Shown: positions 8,273 through 17,915, numbered from the stretch's first letter. The stretch: 64,000 nucleotides of DNA from Paenibacillus cellulositrophicus (GCF_009363095.1 NZ_CP045295.1:2418001-2482000); one strand, 5' to 3'. Notes: generated by a model from the sequence alone, not told the origin. Made by a program: numbers and translations.

Positions 8273-10444
8273 TTACGCCGAGACGATTTCGATCTGCACC
8301 GCTTGACCGGGCTCCCCGCAAAGAACCTCATAGAAATCACCGGGTTCGCCCCCGATCGGAGTTGCCTCTACCATCAGGCCGTTTGCGGTAACGCTTAAAG
8401 GCGCCGTTTTGGAGGCAAACACGAACCGGCCGCCTTCCCGCAAGCGGACGTTGGTTACCTTGCCTACCTCAGTACACCCGGCAACCGCCGCTGGCGAAAT
8501 GTATTTGTCAGCCAGCCCAACCGGGTTAACGCTGCCCGTAACCGGGACGACCGCATAGAGGGCGCAGCCTCCTTCCTCCAGACGGATCGGGGTCTGCTCG
8601 TCGGCACGCATCAGCCAGCCCTTGCCGGCAAAATGGTCGTACACGGCAAATTCCAAGCCGCCGAGTCCCGGCACATCGGCCGGTCCGATCGAACCCATAA
8701 CCTGAGCAGAATCCCCACTGATATGAAAGGCAGCCACAACCCCTGCGCTGCCCGCCCGGTTCCACAGTTTAAAAGGAACGTGCTCTTCGGCCGGATTCAG
8801 CAGCAGGCAGTCCGGGGTCGGATTGGCCGTCTCGTCGCAGCGGATGACGGCGCCGTCTGCATAGATCAAAGGCCAGATGCGCGACGGATCGGTATTTCCC
8901 GGAGCGTCACTGATATAGACCGGACCTCCGCTCACCGCGCGCAGCACCGCACTTTGCACGTCGTCGTGGTTTTTGGACCAGTACATATCCCAGTCTCCCC
9001 AGTAAAAGGCCCCATGGTAAAAGGAATTGTAGCCGTTCTGCAGCGCATGCTCCGGAAAACCGCGCTTCTCCTGCGGCACAAAATCGTCGCTGTTGCGCGA
9101 AACGGCCGACTTCGGCCGGTGCCATATATTTTCGGACGCCATGCCCATGCAGTTGATGATCGTCCCGTCAAAATGCAGCGCAACCGAAGCCTCCAGCGCC
9201 TCGTGCGCAGCGGCGGCAGCTTCGCCGATGGGCATACGTCCCTGCAAGTAGTTCAGAACCGCGCTTTGGCTATCCACCTTGACGAAATCGACGCCCTGGC
9301 GGCGCAAAAATCCGTGCCAGGCATGCCAGAAGGCAAAGCCTTTGCCGGCTTCCGGATAAGGGATGAGATTGCCCCGGGGCACCCGGTACAGATGGTCCGC
9401 ATACGTTCTGGCGATCGGGCTGTCCTCCAGAATGCCGCCCCAGTAACCGGCGATGGTGTGCCATACCCCGACGTGGCGGATGCCATACCGTTCCTTCAGT
9501 GCATGCACGGCACGCTTCAAACCGCCGGGAAATTTGACGGGATCCGCTTCAAAGGAAGACAGCTTGCCCGCAGAAATATCGGACCAGCCGTCGTCGATCA
9601 TCACCCAGCCGACCGGCAGCCCAAGCTGCTGCAGCTCGGCGGCTTTGGCCAGCAGCCCTTCTTCGCTGACCTGATGGTAAAAAGCATCCCAGCTGCACCA
9701 ACCGAGCTTGTCCAGCATCGCCGGAAACGGCTTCTGTTCCCTCGGCAGCGTCGGATAATCCAGCTCTTTCAGCGCGGAAGCTACATTGCGCTTGACGAGA
9801 TCGTATGGATCGCTCCCGGCCGCAAAGGCAAACACCAGCGCTTCACAGCGGGTATGCCCTTCCTCATAAGCGGATAATCGAAGCGTAATCCCTTCCTCGG
9901 ATCCGGCGGCATCCGCACGCCACACCGGTCCCGTCACCGGAAGCAGGTGGCCGTATTTGCCTGCTGTCTTCCACAGCAATGACTGCATTTTCTCCGGCAA
10001 ACCGGCCAGATCGGTGCTAAAATGAGGGCGGGTCCACCAGTCCTTATGCTGGTAGTTGGCCATCAGCCCCTCGATCTGCCCAACGGGCCGCAGCGTCAGC
10101 ATGACCGCATGCTCCCCTGCGAACGAGCGCTGCTTGCCGAAATCATTTTCATTGGCGATGCCGGCTTCCACGGATACCAGCATCGTGCCGCCTGCCTTCT
10201 CGCGCACAAAAATCCGGGCTTGAATGGACTCATCTTCGCTTCGGTAGTGAAACCGGGTCTCTTCAAAAATCTCCTTTTCCGTCGAACCTTTCTCTGTTTC
10301 TGACCCTGTCAGCTGCAGCCGAACCGCTTCCGTCCCCGATTGAAGCCGAACGGAAAGGCCAAACGGCCAGAGCAGAGCTTTCTCTACGCCGTCCGCCCCA
10401 AGGTTTTCACTGGATTGAAACGCACCTTGCCCTTCGATACTCAT
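8273..10444 (-). CDS. GH36-like glycosidase (raffinose synthase/Sip1 family)
   Basis: About 723 residues. LGWCSWDAFYHQVSEEG followed by LPVGWVMIDDGWSD is the hallmark of the raffinose synthase / seed-imbibition branch of clan GH-D. HVGVWHTIAGYWGG and VDFVKVDSQS supply later barrel strands; the latter Asp sits where the nucleophile is expected. A beta-sandwich precedes the TIM barrel and a beta domain follows. I choose ATG at 10444 (AGGGGGAA six bases upstream), not an in-frame ATG at 10501 without a good site. It has no signal peptide, so it is cytoplasmic, and probably acts on alpha-galactosides. It has its own operator and is not clearly part of the operon to the right. Confidence 0.8.
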   Translation of the reverse strand: MSIEGQGAFQSSENLGADGVEKALLWPFGLSVRLQSGTEAVRLQLTGSETEKGSTEKEIFEETRFHYRSEDESIQARIFVREKAGGTMLVSVEAGIANENDFGKQRSFAGEHAVMLTLRPVGQIEGLMANYQHKDWWTRPHFSTDLAGLPEKMQSLLWKTAGKYGHLLPVTGPVWRADAAGSEEGITLRLSAYEEGHTRCEALVFAFAAGSDPYDLVKRNVASALKELDYPTLPREQKPFPAMLDKLGWCSWDAFYHQVSEEGLLAKAAELQQLGLPVGWVMIDDGWSDISAGKLSSFEADPVKFPGGLKRAVHALKERYGIRHVGVWHTIAGYWGGILEDSPIARTYADHLYRVPRGNLIPYPEAGKGFAFWHAWHGFLRRQGVDFVKVDSQSAVLNYLQGRMPIGEAAAAAHEALEASVALHFDGTIINCMGMASENIWHRPKSAVSRNSDDFVPQEKRGFPEHALQNGYNSFYHGAFYWGDWDMYWSKNHDDVQSAVLRAVSGGPVYISDAPGNTDPSRIWPLIYADGAVIRCDETANPTPDCLLLNPAEEHVPFKLWNRAGSAGVVAAFHISGDSAQVMGSIGPADVPGLGGLEFAVYDHFAGKGWLMRADEQTPIRLEEGGCALYAVVPVTGSVNPVGLADKYISPAAVAGCTEVGKVTNVRLREGGRFVFASKTAPLSVTANGLMVEATPIGGEPGDFYEVLCGEPGQAVQIEIVSA

Positions 10445-10555
10445 CAACGATTCCCCCTGCTGCTCCCAAAATGACGAACATGCCATCTTCCAACTATCCA
10501 TACGACAAAGGCCTGAGGGCTGTGCACTTCCATGCCTTCAGGACACGAATCCTGT

Positions 10556-10571
10556 ATCACAACGTTGTGAT
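10556..10571. promoter_or_regulatory. Perfect 16-bp palindromic operator
   Basis: ATCACAACGTTGTGAT is fully self-complementary with the central CG typical of LacI-family operators. It lies about 110 bp before the GH36-like start and just after the ROK gene end. Its arms differ from the TGGGAACGTTCCCA sites in this window, implying a second regulator encoded elsewhere. A TATGAT-like -10 at about 10575 would place the site at the transcript start. Confidence 0.6.
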
Positions 10572-10588
10572 GAACCTGTTATCATATA

Positions 10589-11638
10589 TTAAAAGTTCGC
10601 CGGATCCACCTTCGGTTTCCCGGATCCGTTATTCCCTCGTTCATGCTCCCCCAGCGCGTGAAGCGCAACGGACAAGCTGGCCGCATCCCCGACATGCTCG
10701 CCGAGCTCCGACGGCAGAATCCGGCAGGCCGCGAGCGTCCCCGGCAGCGCTTCACGCCGCAGCTCCTCCAGCACGAGCGGCCGGAGCACCTGCTCCTGGC
10801 GCGCATAGATGCTGCCGATTACGATCCGCTCCGGATTGAGCGTATCGACGAGGACGGCCAGGCCCCGGCCGAGCTTGCGGCCGATGATGCCCACCGCATG
10901 GCGCGCCAGCGCCTCCCCGGCGGCGGCCGCCTCAAACACGTCCTTCGCCGTCCATGCAGCCTCCCCGCTCCCTCCGGATTGCGGGGCCATCCCTCCGGCG
11001 CCGGCGGAGGATTGCGCGGCAGTCTCTGCCGCCGCTTCCTTCAAACCGGCAAACAGGCGGGCAATGCCCCCGCCGCTGCAAAAGCCCTCAAAAGAGCCGG
11101 CCTTGCCGTAGCCGACCGGCCCCTCCTCCGCCAGGCGGATATGGCCGACCTCACCGGCCATGTCACTTGTGCCGGCATACAGCGCTCCGTTCAGGATCAG
11201 ACCCGCACCCATTCCTGTCCCGAAGGTCAGGAAGATCATGCTGGACGCGCCGCGCCCGGCCCCCCACCGCCATTCGGCGAGGGCGCAGGCGTTGGCGTCG
11301 TTTTGGAGCGCGGCGGGTACGCCGAAGCGCTCCCGGAGCGGCGTGAGGACGTCGATGCCGTCCCAGCCGGGCAGGTTCGGCGGGGAGAGAATTAGTCCCC
11401 GCCGGCTGTCAAGCGGGCCGCCGCAACTGACGCCGACGGCCGCAAGCGGCTCGCCCCCGCCGGCCGAAGCGGCCAGGCCGGCCAGCTCGTCGCACAGCGA
11501 CGCCAGCGCTTCCTCCGGCGTGTCCGGCGTCGGGAAGCTGCGCTTGCCCACGATTTCGATCCGGTCGCCTTCCGCCCTGCCAAGCACGGCTGCGCACTTC
11601 GTTCCGCCGATATCGAGGCCTCCCAGCAGCGTGCTCAT
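10589..11638 (-). CDS. ROK-family sugar kinase
   Basis: About 349 residues from the ATG that overlaps the SIS gene stop by four bases (ATGA). MSTLLGGLDIGGTK is the phosphate loop, VSCGGPLDS and LQNDANACALAEWRWGAG the sugar/ATP hinge, and FGTGMGAGLILNGALYAG the second phosphate loop. The zinc cluster is atypical: only FCSGGGIARL remains of the usual CxCGxxGC, so the metal site looks reduced. There is no N-terminal HTH, so it is an enzyme rather than a repressor. A low-complexity Ala/Gly-rich insertion (about residues 200-225) is unusual. It is the last gene of the long leftward operon. Confidence 0.8.
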   Translation of the reverse strand: MSTLLGGLDIGGTKCAAVLGRAEGDRIEIVGKRSFPTPDTPEEALASLCDELAGLAASAGGGEPLAAVGVSCGGPLDSRRGLILSPPNLPGWDGIDVLTPLRERFGVPAALQNDANACALAEWRWGAGRGASSMIFLTFGTGMGAGLILNGALYAGTSDMAGEVGHIRLAEEGPVGYGKAGSFEGFCSGGGIARLFAGLKEAAAETAAQSSAGAGGMAPQSGGSGEAAWTAKDVFEAAAAGEALARHAVGIIGRKLGRGLAVLVDTLNPERIVIGSIYARQEQVLRPLVLEELRREALPGTLAACRILPSELGEHVGDAASLSVALHALGEHERGNNGSGKPKVDPANF

Positions 11639-12264
11639 GCGAAAAATTTCTCCTCCAGCATCATGCACAGTGTATGGTAAATCGGCAGATGCCTTTCCTG
11701 GATATCCGGCGTGCCGTCGTAAGGAACGCAGACGGCAATGTCGCACAGCTCCTTCAGGCGTCCGCCGGTGCGGCCGGTCAGGCCGATCGTGGTCATCCCG
11801 AGGGATTTGGCCACCTGAACGGCACGAACCACATTCGCCGAGTTGCCGGACGTGCTGAACACGACCAGCGTATCCTCCGGCCGGCCATAGCCGTACACCT
11901 GCTGGGCCACCGCCATATCGGCGGCAACGTCGTTGATGAACGCGGTCGACAGGCCGCTCTGGCTGACGAGAGAGATGGCCGGCAGCGCACCCTGCAGCCG
12001 GTCGGCGATATAAGCGCCTTCCTCGCCGTGAATGAGCATCTTATCGCGTTCGGCCGGCGGCAAAGTCCGCTTCAGCATAAATCCCTTCATCAGCTCGCCC
12101 ACGACATGCTCGCAGTCGGCGGCGCTGCCGCCGTTGCCGGCGAGGAGCATTTTGCCTCCCCGGCGAAAAGAAGCCTCCATCGCCTCGTACGCCTGCCAAA
12201 CCGCGTCCCGGCACGGCTGAAGATCCGGATATTTCGCAAACAGCTGCTCAAAGATCGCGCTCAT
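11635..12264 (-). CDS. SIS-domain isomerase, GmhA-like (sedoheptulose-7-phosphate isomerase family)
   Basis: 209 residues. LLAGNGGSAADCEHVVGELMKGF is the GmhA/DiaA-type phosphosugar loop, with a Glu in GELMKG where GmhA has its catalytic Glu. VVFSTSGNSANVVRAV is the SIS phosphate-binding motif. QERHLPIYHTLC carries the His matching the catalytic His of GmhA. This fits isomerisation of a ketose phosphate such as sedoheptulose 7-phosphate, more than DiaA-type replication control. ATG at 12264 follows GGGGAGAG by eight bases, and the gene overlaps the kinase gene before it by 17 bases, indicating translational coupling. Confidence 0.75.
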   Translation of the reverse strand: MSAIFEQLFAKYPDLQPCRDAVWQAYEAMEASFRRGGKMLLAGNGGSAADCEHVVGELMKGFMLKRTLPPAERDKMLIHGEEGAYIADRLQGALPAISLVSQSGLSTAFINDVAADMAVAQQVYGYGRPEDTLVVFSTSGNSANVVRAVQVAKSLGMTTIGLTGRTGGRLKELCDIAVCVPYDGTPDIQERHLPIYHTLCMMLEEKFFA

Positions 12265-13777
12265 CGCAGTCACTCTCCCCATGGATGTTCATTCCCTTCA
12301 AATGTTCGATGGCTTTGACGATAAACTCAGGGCTGCCGAAGCTGCCCGATTTCAACACCAGCAGACGCGCCTTGCCGTCCAGCGACATGCAGGAGGGCAG
12401 CCCCGGCTCAATCTCTTCCAGCACCCGCAGCCCGGTGACGCCCAGCCGGCCGCATACGGCAGCAGAGGTTTCCCCGCCGGCGATGACGACCCGGCGCTGA
12501 CCGGTACGCACCGCGACATCGGCTACAGCGCCGGCCAGCTCATCCGAGACGATGCGTGAGAGCACCGTACCCGACAGGCCGAGCTCCTCCGCCCGCTTGC
12601 GGGTCGCTGCCAGCTTGCCAGCATCGTTCGATGCATGGATCAGCACATCGCGTCCGGCTGCCAGCTTCGCGCCGGCCCGCCGCACGACATCGGCGATGTG
12701 CCCGTTCTTACGTGTCGGTTCCAGCAGAAGCAAAGAATCGAGCTCGATGATCGTTACACCCGCCTCCCGGGCGCAAGCAATCTGCGCCGCGGTTTGCGGC
12801 ATCAGGCTGCCTGCCGCGAGCAGCACCCCTTCGCCCCGTGTGGCATTACCGGCTGAGCCTGCGTTGTCCTGTGAGGCGTCTGCATCTTTGCTCAGTAACC
12901 CGCTATTTTCAATAAGGTAAGCAGCCGCCCTATCAACTTGCCCGCCATCCGGCCCGGTCCCGGCAGAGGCCAAGTTCTTCCCTGTTCGTTCTTCTTCATC
13001 TGCTCCCAGGTCAGCCCTTTTGTACAGCGCCCCATTTTCCACAGGCCCGGTAGTGGATCGATCTGAGCTTTCCCGGTCCACATCCGCACGCTTCAGCAGC
13101 GGCGCGAGCTCCTCATAGAGGCCGGAACTGCCGCACAGCAGCGGCTCATCCAGTACCGCCTCGGCGATGATTCGCAGCGACTGCTGATCGCGGACGTCGA
13201 GAATCAGGTAGGCACATTCGCCCCGCATCCGGTTGATTTCCCCGCGTAGAACTTCGGCGCCCTGCTCCACCACGCCGATCGGCAGCATCGCCACCTTCCG
13301 CTCCGTCTGCGCCTGCAGGATCGCCGTCAGCTCCGACTCCTGCATCGGATGTACCGGATCATGCCGGAATTCGGATTCGGCCAGCGGCTTGCCGTGAACG
13401 TAATGGACGCCGTCCAACGTGACGCGGCCGTTCTTCGGAAATCCGAGCACGACAACCGCGAACGCGGCGGGCACCGCATCCAGCATGGCGTCGAATTCCG
13501 CTCCGATGTTGCCGCGGAAGACCGAACACGTTTTGTTGACCAGCCGTGTGCATCCAGCGGCGCGCAGGGCGACGGTAGCCGTGTACACCTTGGCGTAAGC
13601 CTGATCCGCGGTATCGAGCCGCGAGTTCGTGTCCACCACGAGCACATCCGGCTGCGGATCCGGCAGACCGTGCCGGAGCTCATCCGCCGGATACACATGC
13701 GACGTCAAGCCCGCCTTGGCGAACATGATGCCGATGTCGTTCGCCCCGGTAATGTCGTCGGCAATGACGCCGATCAT
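12248..13777 (-). CDS. DUF1537 four-carbon acid sugar kinase (OtnK/DtnK-like)
   Basis: About 509 residues. MIGVIADDITGANDIGIMFAKAG is the N-terminal signature of the DUF1537 family, which phosphorylates 3-oxo-tetronates and related acids. The C-terminal half shows VVIAGGETSAAVCGRLGVTG, the nucleotide-binding segment. Between the two domains, about residues 230-315 form a hydrophilic, low-complexity insertion (DRESSDRSTTGPVENG and onward) that the family does not usually have; typical members are 420-470 residues. The start overlaps the aldolase stop by four bases (ATGA), with GGAGG upstream. OtnK-OtnC neighbours are the standard pair in acid-sugar breakdown. Confidence 0.85.
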   Translation of the reverse strand: MIGVIADDITGANDIGIMFAKAGLTSHVYPADELRHGLPDPQPDVLVVDTNSRLDTADQAYAKVYTATVALRAAGCTRLVNKTCSVFRGNIGAEFDAMLDAVPAAFAVVVLGFPKNGRVTLDGVHYVHGKPLAESEFRHDPVHPMQESELTAILQAQTERKVAMLPIGVVEQGAEVLRGEINRMRGECAYLILDVRDQQSLRIIAEAVLDEPLLCGSSGLYEELAPLLKRADVDRESSDRSTTGPVENGALYKRADLGADEEERTGKNLASAGTGPDGGQVDRAAAYLIENSGLLSKDADASQDNAGSAGNATRGEGVLLAAGSLMPQTAAQIACAREAGVTIIELDSLLLLEPTRKNGHIADVVRRAGAKLAAGRDVLIHASNDAGKLAATRKRAEELGLSGTVLSRIVSDELAGAVADVAVRTGQRRVVIAGGETSAAVCGRLGVTGLRVLEEIEPGLPSCMSLDGKARLLVLKSGSFGSPEFIVKAIEHLKGMNIHGESDCDERDL

Positions 13778-14439
13778 CCGTCCCACCTCCTCCGCGGCCG
13801 GTAGCCGGAGCGCTCCAGGAAGTCCTGCCGGACCGGATCCGGCAGCTCCTGCAGACGTACGCCCGCATTCCCGGATTCAATCACCATCCGGCAGGCCATT
13901 TCGAGCGTCTGCAGCGCCATCCGCGCTTCCTTGATGCTGGTGTCATAGACCAGTACCCCGTGGTGCTCCAGCAGCAGCACATTGGCCTGTTTCGCCTTCT
14001 CCCTGACCGCTTCCCCCAGATCCAGCGAGCCGGGATGGGCGTACCGGACGCGTTCCACACGCTCCAGGTAGTACATCGTCTCCACAAACAAGCCAGAGGG
14101 AAGCGGAATATCGGCGCAGGCGAACAGCGTGCTGTAAAAAGGTGACGCATGCAGCACTGCCCCGACGTCAGGCCGCAGGTCATACACGGCCTGGTGCATC
14201 GGCACTTCCTTGGACGGCTTGGGCCCGGCAGCTGCCGGCGCCTCTCTGCCGTCCAGAACGCACTCGGCGAAATCTCCTTCGCCCAGTTCTCCCAGAAACG
14301 TCCCCGTGGCCGTGATCAGGAAGCTTGAATCATCCAGCCTGGCGCTGATGTTGCCCGCATTGCCCCAGGCGAGCCCCGTGTCCATCATAAATTTCCCGGC
14401 CGCCTGCAGCTCGGCAGCCGTCTCTTCGCGGCGGCCCAT
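13774..14439 (-). CDS. Class II aldolase/adducin-family protein (OtnC-like decarboxylase)
   Basis: 221 residues. GLAWGNAGNISARLDDSSFLITATG is the phosphate-binding start of the AraD/FucA fold. VLHASPFYSTLF and LLLEHHGVLVY provide the three zinc-ligand histidines, and KEVPMHQAVY the catalytic Glu. In acid-sugar pathways the OtnC branch decarboxylates 3-oxo-tetronate 4-phosphate to dihydroxyacetone phosphate, and the DUF1537 kinase overlapping it by four bases supports that role. Fuculose- or ribulose-phosphate type chemistry remains possible. Confidence 0.8.
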   Translation of the reverse strand: MGRREETAAELQAAGKFMMDTGLAWGNAGNISARLDDSSFLITATGTFLGELGEGDFAECVLDGREAPAAAGPKPSKEVPMHQAVYDLRPDVGAVLHASPFYSTLFACADIPLPSGLFVETMYYLERVERVRYAHPGSLDLGEAVREKAKQANVLLLEHHGVLVYDTSIKEARMALQTLEMACRMVIESGNAGVRLQELPDPVRQDFLERSGYRPRRRWDG

Positions 14440-14440
14440 A

Positions 14441-16870
14441 TTACAGATCCCACTCCAGAAGGCTGGTTTCTGTCACGGGAAGGCTTTTGTCCGCCGGCAC
14501 GCGGAACGTTTTGATTTCCGAGGGCTTGAAATCGGCACGGATGCTGCGCTCCCATTTCGGGAGACTGATTTCGGCCGTCGTCGCCTTTTTGTCCGTCTCA
14601 TACACGCGCAGGATCAGATCATCGTTATCCTCCGCTTTTTTCACAGCGCTGACGATGATGTTGTCCCGGTCCACCGACAGGTACGAATCCGTCTGCGGCA
14701 GCTTTCCTTCGTGATACGTTTCAATGATGGCTACCGGCTTGCAGTTCAGCTCCGCGGCCCGGCGCACGGTGCCTGCCTGCTCCCAGCCCTCTTCATGAGG
14801 AAGAAGCGAATAGTTGAACTGCTGAATGCCCTGGTCGGTAAAGGCATACTCACCGTCCGCCTCCGGCACGTAAGGATCGTGATGGGCGTAAATCGGGCTG
14901 CGCAGCACGGTCAGAGCCAGCTCCTTGTTGTGGATGCTGTAGCTGTACTTGGCGTCATTCATCAGGCTCAGCCCGTACACGCGGTTCGATCCCGGAACGA
15001 TCCCCGTATAGTCCACCCAGCTCTGGCCCGGCTCTTCCTCGCCGTTATGCTCGCGCTCGATCGTTCCGTAAGGAATTTCGTACGTATGCCGGCTGAAGAC
15101 ACAGTTGACCGGGAAGACGAGCTTCAGCATTTTGAACTTTTCCCGCCAGTCCACGGTCACGCGAACGTCGATTTGGTCCCGGTCCGGATACATCGCAAAA
15201 TCCTGCACCAGCCGCGAGCTGCCGTATTCGCTTACTACGCGGATGACCGATTTGACCGGCCCGTGCTCGATGCGCAGCACTCTCACCGCCTTGAACTGCC
15301 CTGCCGTCCGGTTAAAATGCAGCATGTCGTGGCTCCACGTATCCGAGGTGTCGTCGATGATGACCGGCCGTGCCCCTTCGCCCCGCAGCACCTCATGATC
15401 CAGCTTCTTGTCCCGCAGGCTTTTGATAAAGCCCGTGTCCTTGTCGAACTCCAGCCGCAGGCGGCTGTTTTCCAAGACGAGATCGCTGGCCGTGATCGGC
15501 TCCCCGACCGGCTTCAGCGATGCCGATTCCAGGAACAGCTTGTAGACCCGGTATCCGAGCGGCGGCAGTTCGGCCATAAAACTCAGACGGTAGCGGCCTC
15601 TGGCCGCGGCCTGCGACTTGACGGTCTGGAACGGCACCGGCTTGCCGGTATCGTCTACCAGCACGCTGTTGTCCTTGATTCCGCCAATCTCCAGCTCGAC
15701 GTTCACTTTGCTGGACCAGGCGTGCGGGTTGAACACGACGATCGGGCGCATCGTTTCATCCTGCTCGATGCCGATGTTCCAGGACAGCGACTGCACCGCA
15801 TAGTTCAGCGAGCGGTCGGCGATCGCCATCGCCTCTCCGAACAAATATCTCGCGTCCTCATACGCCGGTTCCAGGCTCGTTCCGGCTAGGATGTCATGGA
15901 ACTGGTTGAACAGCACGTTTTTCCAGGCGCGCGTGAATTCCTCAGGATACGGCTGCCCGGTGATCCATGAAGCGAGCGCGGAGAACTTCTCCGCCGCAAT
16001 CAGCCGGTTCTCCGCCTGGCGGTTCCACTGTTTGATGCCGGAATGCGCGGCATAACAGCCGCTGGCGTGATGCTGCAGGTCGTCGTGCACAACCGGAAAA
16101 TCAAGTCCGGAAGCTTCCATGTCCTTGAAGTACCGGTCAGGCGTAGCGAACTCGAGCTTCGGCAGATCCGGCTCCTCGTTCAGGCGCCGAATGCTCTCGA
16201 TATTTTCCTTGGTCGGCCCGCCCCCGTGGTTGCCCACGCCGTAGAACAGCATCAAGTCGTTCAGCGGTTCCTTGAACTCGCCGAGGCAGCGACGCACGTG
16301 ATTTTCCAGATCTTTGCCCCAAGACAGGTACTCGAACATAATGCGGAACGTCAGCACCTTGGACCCGTCGTCGGACTGCCACCAGAAGAGCCGGCTGGGC
16401 AGGCCTTTTTCGTTCGGCATCGGGCGCATCATCACGTAGTAGTCCATCCCGCTCTTTTTTAAAATTTGCGGGAGCATGGCGTTGTGGCCAAAGCTGTCGA
16501 CGTTGTAGCCGACTTTGGCGGTCACCCCGAACTGTTCTTTAAAATAACGCTGGCCGTACAAGCCCTGGCGAACGAAGGATTCGCCCCCCGGAATGTTGCA
16601 GTCGGGCTGGATCCACCAGCCGCCGACGATGTTCCACCGGCCTTCCTTGACGCGTGCGCGGATTTCCTCGAACATGGCGGGCTCGTTGTTTTCGATCCAC
16701 TCGTACATGGCCGCCGAGCTGGACGTAAAAATAAAATCCTCCGATTCCTTCATCCGGTCGAGGGCCGAGCGGAAGGTCGCTTTTGCTTCCTGGAAGCCCT
16801 CCTGCCACTGCCACAGCCACACCGGGTCGAGATGTGCATTGCCGATCATGTACAGCTTTTTGTCCTTCAT
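14441..16870 (-). CDS. GH38 alpha-mannosidase
   Basis: 809 residues, the full family length, with no signal peptide, so cytoplasmic. Zinc ligands His13 and Asp15 lie in GNAHLDPVWLW. VGYNVDSFGHN puts the nucleophile Asp at about 125, GVGNHGGGPT follows near 211-220, and QFHDILAG gives the last zinc His at about 325. The beta-rich C-terminal half is normal for GH38. It probably hydrolyses imported alpha-mannosides; close relatives accept other manno-configured sugars. One base separates its stop from the next start, so it is tightly coupled to the OtnC-like gene. Confidence 0.92.
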   Translation of the reverse strand: MKDKKLYMIGNAHLDPVWLWQWQEGFQEAKATFRSALDRMKESEDFIFTSSSAAMYEWIENNEPAMFEEIRARVKEGRWNIVGGWWIQPDCNIPGGESFVRQGLYGQRYFKEQFGVTAKVGYNVDSFGHNAMLPQILKKSGMDYYVMMRPMPNEKGLPSRLFWWQSDDGSKVLTFRIMFEYLSWGKDLENHVRRCLGEFKEPLNDLMLFYGVGNHGGGPTKENIESIRRLNEEPDLPKLEFATPDRYFKDMEASGLDFPVVHDDLQHHASGCYAAHSGIKQWNRQAENRLIAAEKFSALASWITGQPYPEEFTRAWKNVLFNQFHDILAGTSLEPAYEDARYLFGEAMAIADRSLNYAVQSLSWNIGIEQDETMRPIVVFNPHAWSSKVNVELEIGGIKDNSVLVDDTGKPVPFQTVKSQAAARGRYRLSFMAELPPLGYRVYKLFLESASLKPVGEPITASDLVLENSRLRLEFDKDTGFIKSLRDKKLDHEVLRGEGARPVIIDDTSDTWSHDMLHFNRTAGQFKAVRVLRIEHGPVKSVIRVVSEYGSSRLVQDFAMYPDRDQIDVRVTVDWREKFKMLKLVFPVNCVFSRHTYEIPYGTIEREHNGEEEPGQSWVDYTGIVPGSNRVYGLSLMNDAKYSYSIHNKELALTVLRSPIYAHHDPYVPEADGEYAFTDQGIQQFNYSLLPHEEGWEQAGTVRRAAELNCKPVAIIETYHEGKLPQTDSYLSVDRDNIIVSAVKKAEDNDDLILRVYETDKKATTAEISLPKWERSIRADFKPSEIKTFRVPADKSLPVTETSLLEWDL

Positions 16871-16921
16871 ACGTGGTTCAGCTCCAATCCATGGTTACTT
16901 GGGTGTAAGGATCCATCCGGT

Positions 16922-17851
16922 TTATTGGAAAAAGCGTCCGGCCTTTCCGGCGCTCAGCACGAAATCCTTCATCTTGTTCATGACCGTCTGCTTGACGGCT
17001 TCGCGGCCGGCAGCCAGCTGATCCGGCGCCAGTGCCCGGCACTCCGCATCCGTCATCCGCTCTTCCCGGCCCAGTGCTGCCAGCAGCGACAGTTCCAGGT
17101 CGGTCGCGATATTCACTTTGCTGACGCCGCCCCCGTTCAGGGTGAACGCCTGCTGCATCATGTCGGCCGGAACGCCCGAACCGCCGTGCAGCACCAGATG
17201 CACCGGGGTCAACGCCCGGATCGCCTTCAGGCGCGCATAGTCGACCTTCGGCTGCTTCACGTTGTAGACGCCATGCGCGGTGCCGCACGATACCGCCAGC
17301 GCGTCCACGCCGGTCAGCCGAACGAACTCCGCCGCCTCATCGGGATCGGTGTACAGCTCTTCGTCGGTTTCCGTCTCGACGAAATCGGTCGTACCGATCA
17401 TGCCGAGCTCAGCTTCAACCGAGACGCCTCTGGCATGGGCGTAGTCGGCCGCTTCTTTGGACTCGCGGACGTTGTCCTCGAACGGCTTTTCCGACGCGTC
17501 GATCATGACGGAGGTAAAGCCCGCTTCGATGGCCTCGGCGATGACCGCCATGTCCTTCGTGTGGTCCAGGTGAAGCACCACCGGAACGGTGATCTGCTGC
17601 TTCTCCAGCTGGTGGTAGAACTCCTCCGCAAATGCCTTCGGCGTAATGCCGTACCGGATCAGCTCCTTCTGCGAAATCTGGACGATCAGCGGCGAATCTG
17701 CCTCCTGCCCTGCCGCCAGAACGGCGGCGATCATGGACGTATAACGCGGTGAAAACGAACCGATCGCGTACTTTCCGGCTTCGGCGGCTTCAAGGGCCTG
17801 CTTCAGCGTCAGGACGTTGGACCGGCCCGCAGCTCCTGCTTGGGTCGTCAT
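16922..17851 (-). CDS. Class II fructose-bisphosphate aldolase-family protein
   Basis: About 309 residues from ATG 17851 (AGAGGAG ten bases upstream). Zinc-binding residues of the FbaA/GatY/KbaY fold are visible: VLHLDHTKD, VEAELGMIG, SCGTAHGVY and LVLHGGSGVP, with NIATDLELS as the phosphate site. The N-terminal GSFSPRYTSMIAAVL differs from the usual GAFNxxN motif of FbaA, suggesting a different substrate. It could cleave a ketose phosphate made by the kinase and isomerase of the same operon to dihydroxyacetone phosphate plus an aldehyde. Confidence 0.8.
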   Translation of the reverse strand: MTTQAGAAGRSNVLTLKQALEAAEAGKYAIGSFSPRYTSMIAAVLAAGQEADSPLIVQISQKELIRYGITPKAFAEEFYHQLEKQQITVPVVLHLDHTKDMAVIAEAIEAGFTSVMIDASEKPFEDNVRESKEAADYAHARGVSVEAELGMIGTTDFVETETDEELYTDPDEAAEFVRLTGVDALAVSCGTAHGVYNVKQPKVDYARLKAIRALTPVHLVLHGGSGVPADMMQQAFTLNGGGVSKVNIATDLELSLLAALGREERMTDAECRALAPDQLAAGREAVKQTVMNKMKDFVLSAGKAGRFFQ

Positions 17852-17915
17852 AGGGTAAAATCTCCTCTCGCTACTCTCTTGTAAATGTGAAAAATGGACC
17901 TTGCTTCCGTCCATT

